Assembly: GCA_043817715.1 (NCBI GenBank)
Contig: JBDRGO010000043.1
Coordinates: 1-37,759 of the forward strand
Direction of reading: 5' to 3'
DNA from: JAFGBZ01 sp043817715
GTDB taxonomy: Archaea > Iainarchaeota > Iainarchaeia > Iainarchaeales > JAFGBZ01
Length of the DNA: 37,759 nucleotides
Shown here: in pieces, positions 33,331 to 37,759 of the stretch
How the letters are laid out: each line of letters starts with the position of its first letter
Numbering within the stretch: the first letter of the stretch is position 1
Position numbers and translations under genes: made by a program
The notes under the pieces: model-generated
Told to the model about the DNA's origin: nothing
The model's database searches: none
The model's input: the letters and a program-made list of their open reading frames with translations, nothing else

Positions 33331-33588
33331 ATGATGGATTCCAAGACAGATTCATGGTTTGAGAAATTAATGAATTGGATTTCAACAAACTTAAAATTAT
33401 TTGCTGCAATGCTTTTCCTGATTTTTTCAGTCGGAATGATTTACGGGGTTTTTGTGCTACATTTTGTAAAAGAATTCCAGATGCTTTATTTTGCAGCCCC
33501 CCCGGTAATGGGAATAATTTCCTACTACAACAGGGATGTTGCGCTTATAATGCTTGTAATATTCATAGCTTTCTTTATAATTCTTTAA
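33331..33588 (+). CDS. Small two-helix membrane protein
   Basis: 85 residues (84 if the second ATG is used). Hydrophobic segments span about 20-45 and 52-84. No recognised family. It is followed after 10 bases by the membrane-anchored winged-helix regulator, and the two are likely cotranscribed. Confidence 0.6.
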   Translation: MMDSKTDSWFEKLMNWISTNLKLFAAMLFLIFSVGMIYGVFVLHFVKEFQMLYFAAPPVMGIISYYNRDVALIMLVIFIAFFIIL

Positions 33589-33598
33589 GTGAAAAAAA

Positions 33599-34321
33599 AT
33601 GGATGAAATGCAAATAGGCTCAATGGAAATAAAAGCGCTTTCATCCGAAACAAGGACTGAAATACTTAAACTTCTGAATGAAAGAAAATACACTTTAAGC
33701 GAATTATCAAAAAAGAAAGGAATTGCCGCATCAAGCATGAAACAGCAGCTGGAAATACTTGAAGAAAGCGAATTAATCCACGGAATAGATGAAGGAAGAA
33801 AATGGAAATATTATTCATTGACGCCGAAAGGAAAAAAATTAATTGAAAGCAGAAACAAGCCAATGCAGATAGCATTGATTTTCGGGGCAGGACTCCTGCT
33901 TATCGCATTTATAGGAATACTTATTTCATCAAATATGCTGCCTATTACAGGCATGCAAGAAGGGAACCAGTTAATGGGGCAAGGGCTTTCCGGAACTGAA
34001 TTAAGAACGGGAACTGCAATAGGAGACCAGCTTCCATTCTATGCAGAAGGAACTTCAGAAGAAGAATGGTGCATAACAGAAGCAAACTGGGAAATGAACG
34101 CAGAAACATCTGCATCAGCAGTTTCTGGCTCAATGACAATACTTGGAAAAGAACTCAAAGAAGGGCAGGAAATGTGCCATGCAGTTTATTCCAGTGAAAC
34201 CCCAGAAGTATTAACTGAAATCCATTATTACTTCAATAATGAAAAACCGCCAAAAATAATAATGGAAACATACAAAAACAATGAACTGCAATATACAAGC
34301 GAAATAAACCAAACCCAATAA
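33599..34321 (+). CDS. ArsR-like winged-helix regulator with membrane anchor and outer domain
   Basis: 240 residues. Residues about 8-85 form an ArsR/MarR-type winged helix (ALSSETRTEILKLLNERKYTLSEL, then IAASSMKQQLEILEESELI). A single membrane helix lies at about 91-112. The remaining 125 residues form an external domain with two Cys (EEWC and EMC) that could pair. DNA-binding inside plus a folded outer domain suggests a one-component membrane sensor. It stands directly before the prepilin operon, so it could regulate surface structures; this is inference from position. Confidence 0.78.
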   Translation: MDEMQIGSMEIKALSSETRTEILKLLNERKYTLSELSKKKGIAASSMKQQLEILEESELIHGIDEGRKWKYYSLTPKGKKLIESRNKPMQIALIFGAGLLLIAFIGILISSNMLPITGMQEGNQLMGQGLSGTELRTGTAIGDQLPFYAEGTSEEEWCITEANWEMNAETSASAVSGSMTILGKELKEGQEMCHAVYSSETPEVLTEIHYYFNNEKPPKIIMETYKNNELQYTSEINQTQ

Positions 34322-34346
34322 ATATCGTCAATCAACGAAATATTTA
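34320..34346 (+). promoter_or_regulatory. Shared 27-bp promoter element, forward prepilin operon
   Basis: A 27-bp sequence with core CGTCAATCAACG followed by TATA-like AAATATTTA. The same 27 bp occurs in opposite orientation at 36686-36712. Both copies end exactly 27 bases before the ATG of the first gene of their operon. It therefore likely includes the core promoter and one shared upstream site. It begins at the last stop base of the upstream regulator region. Confidence 0.75.
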
Positions 34347-34372
34347 TTATTCTTTCTTTCCTTTATTTTTGC

Positions 34373-34870
34373 ATGCATAAAGGGTTTTTTTCACTTCTGC
34401 TGGTGCTTTTGTTTATTTTAATTGCAGTTTCTGTTTCAGATGCAAAAATTTCCCAGAACAAAACCTTTTCTGAAATGCTTTTTCTTTTCAGCGAATTAAG
34501 CAAAAAAAACCTTTTAAGAACCGAGGCAGAGCTTGCCTTTGATTCGGCAATTGAACAGGCGCTTGAGGAAAGCGTTTCAATGCATGACTTTAGCCCTGAA
34601 TCAATCAAGGAAAGAATTTATTCCAAATTGAATTATGAAATAAATGAGCTTAATAAAAGAAAGGAATTTTCCTGCAATGAATTTTCAAAAGAAAAATTCT
34701 TTCAGGATTCAATTGCATGGGCTGAATTTTTTGAAACAGCATACTTACTTGGATTCAGTTATTTCGGAAAAGAAATTTCCTGTTCAATAAATTCATTTGA
34801 TTCGGAAATAACTGCTTTGCTTCCAAAAGGATACACAAGCACAAAGGAGGGATTTTTTGCAGGGAACTGA
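34373..34870 (+). CDS. Prepilin-like protein 1
   Basis: 165 residues. The start MHKG followed by a hydrophobic stretch (FFSLLLVLLFILIAVSV) fits an archaeal prepilin-type signal with cleavage after Gly, or a simple anchor. The rest is helical and charged, with two Cys. First gene of the forward operon, with a leaderless promoter. Family not recognised; the prepilin reading is supported by the neighbours. Confidence 0.55.
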   Translation: MHKGFFSLLLVLLFILIAVSVSDAKISQNKTFSEMLFLFSELSKKNLLRTEAELAFDSAIEQALEESVSMHDFSPESIKERIYSKLNYEINELNKRKEFSCNEFSKEKFFQDSIAWAEFFETAYLLGFSYFGKEISCSINSFDSEITALLPKGYTSTKEGFFAGN

Positions 34871-35198
34871 ATTCATTATGCTTCTTGCAGGATTCAGCGC
34901 GGCAATACTCCTGCTTTTTTCATTCAATTCAATGCTTTTGGATTCAGGAAATTATGCAATGAAATCAATTCAAGTGAAAAGCGAAAGCCAGGAATGCGCA
35001 TTTCTTGCAGATGAAATTTATGCAAATTCAGTGCAGAAAATTGAAAGGAAAATAAACTGCATTATTCTTGAAGGAAAAGCAACAAGCACAAATGAAGGGA
35101 TTTCAATGAATTCAGAACTGCTGAACAAAAAAACAAGAACCGCAGTCAAAAAAGGAAAGACATCCATTAAGGTGGAATCAGATGGGCATTACAGGTAA
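34857..35198 (+). CDS. Prepilin-like protein 2
   Basis: 113 residues from a TTG, supported by GGAGGG just upstream. The opening QGTEFIMLLAGFSAAILLLFSF is of the QGTEF/QGTEY type seen in archaeal pilins, with Gly followed by Thr-Glu and a hydrophobic helix (shown here in two adjoining parts). Two Cys occur later. It overlaps the previous gene by 14 bases and the next by 17, indicating translational coupling. Confidence 0.6.
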   Translation: MQGTEFIMLLAGFSAAILLLFSFNSMLLDSGNYAMKSIQVKSESQECAFLADEIYANSVQKIERKINCIILEGKATSTNEGISMNSELLNKKTRTAVKKGKTSIKVESDGHYR

Positions 35199-35748
35199 GG
35201 GAAGCATTTATTCAATGGATTTTCTTTTTTCATTTTTAATCGGAATAATAATTATTTGGATAATTTTAAGCAGTTTTGGTTCAGGAGTGAATTCAGTTGT
35301 TTCAGCCCAAAAAGAATTCGATTTGAAAAGAAAGGCACTGCTTTTAAGCGAGGCAATAGTCAAGGCAAGAAATGAAGAAAAACCATTAATGGGCTCCGCT
35401 TACTTCAATCCATTAAAGCGCAGGGTTGAAAGCAATAAAATTGATTTAATGCTTTTTTCAGGAATTGGCCTGAATTCATTTGAAGATGAAGAAGCAGAAA
35501 TAAATGAACTGAAAATTTCTTTTTTGGATGGGAAAGAAATAAATGCGGCTGAAAGGAAAGGAAGCGAAAACGAAGAAAAGGAAAGTAATAAAGGAAAAGA
35601 AATTGAAGAAAAGGAAAAAAGAGAAAAGAAAGAAAGCGGAAGTGAAGGAAAAGAAAAGAAGAATTGCTTTGGAATTGAAAGGTTTGTTTTTTCAGATGAA
35701 TTAATTCCAAGAAAAGGGATTCTCCTAGTGGTGTTATGTGAAAAATAA
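35182..35748 (+). CDS. Prepilin-like protein 3 with Lys/Glu-rich tract
   Basis: 188 residues. GKGSIYSMDFLFSFLIGIII gives a basic-Gly junction and a hydrophobic helix like a class III signal. Residues about 120-160 are almost only Lys, Glu, Ser and Gly, a likely disordered linker. A short structured end with two Cys follows. It overlaps both neighbours. Confidence 0.6.
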   Translation: MGITGKGSIYSMDFLFSFLIGIIIIWIILSSFGSGVNSVVSAQKEFDLKRKALLLSEAIVKARNEEKPLMGSAYFNPLKRRVESNKIDLMLFSGIGLNSFEDEEAEINELKISFLDGKEINAAERKGSENEEKESNKGKEIEEKEKREKKESGSEGKEKKNCFGIERFVFSDELIPRKGILLVVLCEK

Positions 35749-36103
35749 AGGGCAGGTTTCAATTGAATGGATTGTTTCATTTCTTTTTGTTTTAATTATT
35801 GCATTGTCAATTCCCTCACAGGGAAAAGTTTCCTTTGAAAACGGAATTCTCGCGCAGAAAATGCATGACCTGCTCATTGTCTGGGCAGAAGAAAAACAAA
35901 ACTCACTGAATGAAATGCAGAAAGACTTTGAATTATTTTTCGGAAAAGGAAAGGCAGTAATTGAAGCTGAATCAAACGGAATAAAAGAAAAAATTGAGCT
36001 GAATCATGAAATGCAGGAAATGAAAGAAAAAATAATTGAAGAAATAATTTATTATGACAGCCGCAAAGCCAGGCAAAAAATCACATTAACTGTTTTTCAC
36101 TGA
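35738..36103 (+). CDS. Prepilin with class III signal peptide
   Basis: 121 residues from a GTG. NKGQVSIEW followed by IVSFLFVLIIAL is a clear class III signal: basic residue, Gly, then Q-x-S-x-E and a hydrophobic helix. A prepilin peptidase would cut after the Gly. The rest is a helical, charged domain without Cys. Last gene of the forward operon; its end overlaps the end of the convergent pilin gene by 18 bases. Confidence 0.78.
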   Translation: MKNKGQVSIEWIVSFLFVLIIALSIPSQGKVSFENGILAQKMHDLLIVWAEEKQNSLNEMQKDFELFFGKGKAVIEAESNGIKEKIELNHEMQEMKEKIIEEIIYYDSRKARQKITLTVFH

Positions 36104-36499
36104 AACATGATTCCTTTCATTGATTAAAAGCAGGTTAATTTCTTTTCCTGAAAAAGAAAAATCCATTACATCAATTCCTGGATTGAATTCAAATGATTTT
36201 GTTTTTTCCTTTCCATAAAGAATCAGCTCCACCTTGTTTTTGCTTGAAATTAAATCAAAATCATTTCCGGAAGAAAAACTCATTTCTTTTGCAGTTCCAG
36301 CGGAAAAAACAGAAACCTCTTTCAATGCAGTTTCAAATGAATCCATAAATTCCTCCGCGTTTTTTGCCTCAAGAAAAAAAACCCCTGCATTCACCAGATT
36401 TGTACCGGCAACAAAAAACACCGCGAGAAAACTTACTGCCGCAGCAAATACCAGCAGGTATTCCAATGATGCCTGCGCCTTCACATTAATCAATCTCAT
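36086..36499 (-). CDS. Prepilin with class III signal peptide
   Basis: 137 residues from the ATG at 36499. VKAQASLEYLLVFAAAVSFL is a class III signal (Ala in place of the usual Gly at the cut, then Q-A-S-L-E). A beta-rich C-terminal domain follows (KVELILYGKEKTKSFEF). It overlaps the upstream pilin gene by 14 bases. A longer open frame extends upstream but covers that gene and lacks signal features. Confidence 0.78.
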   Translation of the reverse strand: MRLINVKAQASLEYLLVFAAAVSFLAVFFVAGTNLVNAGVFFLEAKNAEEFMDSFETALKEVSVFSAGTAKEMSFSSGNDFDLISSKNKVELILYGKEKTKSFEFNPGIDVMDFSFSGKEINLLLINERNHVSVKNS

Positions 36500-36659
36500 T
36501 AATTTTCTTGAAAATATCCTCTGTTTTATCCGCAATAACTTTTGTTCCCTGCACGGAAGTTTTCTGCAATTGGGAAACAATAACCAAAACAATTGCAACA
36601 ATTGCTGCAAGGACAATAATTAATTCAACCGATATTTGGGCCTTCTGTTCTGAAATCAT
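36486..36659 (-). CDS. Short prepilin with class III signal peptide
   Basis: 57 residues from the ATG at 36659. EQKAQISVELIIVLAAIVAI is a clear class III signal (K-A-Q-I-S-V-E), followed by a short helix; the mature protein is only about 50 residues, the size of very short archaeal pilins. The ATG lies 27 bases from the shared promoter element, which favours it over the TTG six codons upstream. First gene of the reverse operon. Confidence 0.78.
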   Translation of the reverse strand: MISEQKAQISVELIIVLAAIVAIVLVIVSQLQKTSVQGTKVIADKTEDIFKKINEID

Positions 36660-36685
36660 ACAAAAAGAATACGGCAATAATAATT

Positions 36686-36712
36686 TAAATATTTCGTTGA
36701 TTGACGATATTT
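36686..36712 (-). promoter_or_regulatory. Shared 27-bp promoter element, reverse prepilin operon
   Basis: Exact reverse complement of 34320-34346. Read on the reverse strand, the core CGTCAATCAACG is followed by AAATATTTA and then 26 intervening bases to the ATG at 36659, the same geometry as the forward copy. Indicates joint control of the two pilin operons. Confidence 0.75.
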
Positions 36713-36756
36713 CTTTGTTGTGTGTTTTTTAAATTTTTTGCTTTAAAATTCATGCA

Positions 36757-37362
36757 ATGCATAAAAAAGAAATCAATGATTTGGTAATAAGCTGGATTAC
36801 AATAAGCCTGGCTTTTTCATGGGTTTTATCCAATTTCAATATTCTTGACTTAGTTACAGGCCAAAGCGGGGGATTTGCCTCATTTATTGAAATACTCCCA
36901 GTTTCTTTGATTGTTACTGCAACAGGATTTATTTTTCATGAACTGGCGCACAGGCAGATGGCTAAAAATTTCGGGGCGCATGCGGAATACAGGATGTGGC
37001 CTAACATGCTTTTGATTGCAGTGGCTGTTTCCTTGTTTTTCGGGGTTGTTTTTGCAGCCCCGGGAGCGGTTTATATTTATGGCCCCCATCTGGACAGAAA
37101 AAAAAACGGGTTGATTTCTTTGGCAGGGCCTGCAACAAATATTTTAATCTCAGTTATTTTTGCAGTGCTTTTAATTAATGTCGGCGGGGCATTAAGCCAA
37201 TTGTTTTTTCTCGGCGCATACATTAATTTATTTTTAGGATTGTTCAATCTTCTGCCAATGGGGCCATTGGACGGAAAAAAAATCTTTGTCTGGAATCCGT
37301 TAATCTGGGCGACGTTTTTTGTCCCCGCATTATTCATGTTTCTTTTCATCAGGCTGATTTAA
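36757..37362 (+). CDS. Site-2 protease (M50) membrane metallopeptidase
   Basis: 201 residues with about six membrane helices. HELAH (61-65) provides the zinc ligands and catalytic Glu; the third ligand is the Asp in NLLPMGPLDGKK. These proteases cut within the membrane, often to release regulators. Two membrane-anchored regulators in this window could be substrates, but that is speculation. Divergent from the reverse prepilin operon. A TATA-like CTTTAAAATTC lies just upstream. Confidence 0.92.
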   Translation: MHKKEINDLVISWITISLAFSWVLSNFNILDLVTGQSGGFASFIEILPVSLIVTATGFIFHELAHRQMAKNFGAHAEYRMWPNMLLIAVAVSLFFGVVFAAPGAVYIYGPHLDRKKNGLISLAGPATNILISVIFAVLLINVGGALSQLFFLGAYINLFLGLFNLLPMGPLDGKKIFVWNPLIWATFFVPALFMFLFIRLI

Positions 37363-37627
37363 AGCAAAAAGCCCAAGCAAAAAAATTAAAACAAAAACTG
37401 ATTTCGTTTCCGGAAAAAAACTAAATGAAAAAAATTAGCATTTTCGGAAAAAATTAAATGAAAAAAAACGATTCACAAAAAGAAAAACAAAAAAAACCCA
37501 TAAAAAAAAACAATTCTTAAAAAAAAATAAATTTTTTTCAAAAAAGAAAAAAAAGAAACCTTTTTATATGATAAAAAATATAAAGTAAGTATAAATTTTT
37601 TTAATAAAATAAAAGGAGGTTAAGTTT
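37363..37627. other. A-rich non-coding stretch with direct repeat
   Basis: About 265 bases, strongly purine-rich on the + strand. An imperfect direct repeat of about 26 bases, TTTCGGAAAAAA then TAAATGAAAAAAA, occurs at about 37410-37436 and 37441-37467. A TATA-like TTTTTATATG at 37561-37570 and AAAGGAGG upstream of 37628 belong to the next gene. Nothing else seen. Confidence 0.5.
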
Positions 37628-37714
37628 ATGGCGGCAAAAAAGAAAAAGAAAGCAGTTAAGAAAACAGTTAAGAAAGTAGTTAAGAAAAAAACTGTTAAGA
37701 AAAAGAAGAAATAA
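37628..37714 (+). CDS. 28-residue Lys-rich protein
   Basis: The product begins MAAKKKKKAVKK and continues with Val-Lys-Lys repeats to the end; apart from Met it contains only Ala, Lys, Val and Thr. AAAGGAGG gives a strong Shine-Dalgarno, a TATA-like box lies upstream, and a clear terminator follows, so it is a complete transcription unit. The composition resembles histone H1-like tails and suggests binding to DNA or RNA. Function unproven. Confidence 0.65.
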   Translation: MAAKKKKKAVKKTVKKVVKKKTVKKKKK

Positions 37715-37728
37715 ATCTTAAAAAAATT

Positions 37729-37759
37729 AAGGGCTTCATGCCCTTTTCTTTTTTTATTT
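37729..37759 (+). terminator. Hairpin plus T-run terminator
   Basis: AAGGGC pairs with GCCCTT around a five-base loop (37729-37745), followed by TTCTTTTTTTATTT. It stands 15 bases after the stop of the Lys-rich gene. Confidence 0.7.

Noticed and set aside
36500..36616. Longer start for the reverse-strand pilin at 36086
   Set aside because: The extension overlaps the short pilin gene and would place the class III signal in mid-protein; the ATG at 36499 puts it at the N-terminus.
1..37759. tRNA, rRNA or CRISPR array
   Set aside because: No TψC-type GTTCGAATC with a matching acceptor stem was found by eye on either strand, and there are no regularly spaced repeats of 25-40 bp.

Overview
The window is AT-rich archaeal chromosome. 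The information-processing genes are archaeal: PCNA clamp, RFC large subunit, Orc1/Cdc6, RNA polymerase subunit L, exosome Csl4, Nob1, archaeal RNase Z, archaeal PheS/PheT, membrane LonB and archaeal YchF. Class III (prepilin) signal peptides, leaderless TATA-box promoters and Shine-Dalgarno sites of the GGTGAT/GGAGG type agree. Compact genes, many lysine-rich proteins and many small unknown membrane proteins suggest a DPANN-type lineage, but no rRNA is present and the phylum is my inference. I found no rRNA, tRNA, CRISPR array or IS element.

Layout: (1) 1-4616: a PPC/DUF296-like protein, a nitrilase-family amidohydrolase, a RimK-like ATP-grasp ligase, a VapBC-like toxin-antitoxin pair, a non-coding stretch full of short palindromes, and small membrane proteins. 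(2) 4617-9229: a copper-handling operon (HMA chaperone; HMA + UreH/DsbD-type membrane + cupredoxin-like fusion; CopA ATPase), divergent from a membrane-anchored winged-helix regulator. (3) 9226-17447: thiI, small proteins, and a tight reverse-strand cluster csl4-rpoL-signal peptidase-unknown-pcn, then SpoIIM-like, stomatin-like and DUF373 membrane proteins. (4) 17444-21305: the most remarkable locus, LonB protease encoded in two pieces. The break lies inside an intein: lonN ends with the intein N-half, lonC begins with the intein C-half, and a free-standing LAGLIDADG endonuclease gene sits between them. A full-length LonB would require protein trans-splicing. (5) 21362-33227: rnz, a sugar nucleotidyltransferase, an MBL-fold hydrolase, nob1, pheST, rfcL, two small Cys-rich paralogs, ychF and orc1/cdc6. 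(6) 33331-37759: a membrane winged-helix regulator, two convergent operons encoding six prepilin-like proteins whose promoters share a 27-bp sequence at identical spacing, a site-2 protease, and a 28-residue lysine-rich protein with a terminator.

A recurring oddity is partial duplication at gene ends. The last 15, 20 and 49 bp of three genes are repeated just beyond their stop codons, and a 79-bp segment spanning the start of rfcL is repeated exactly 528 bp away, after a small gene. Together with the split intein and scattered palindromes, this suggests repeated small insertion or duplication events in an otherwise compact genome.
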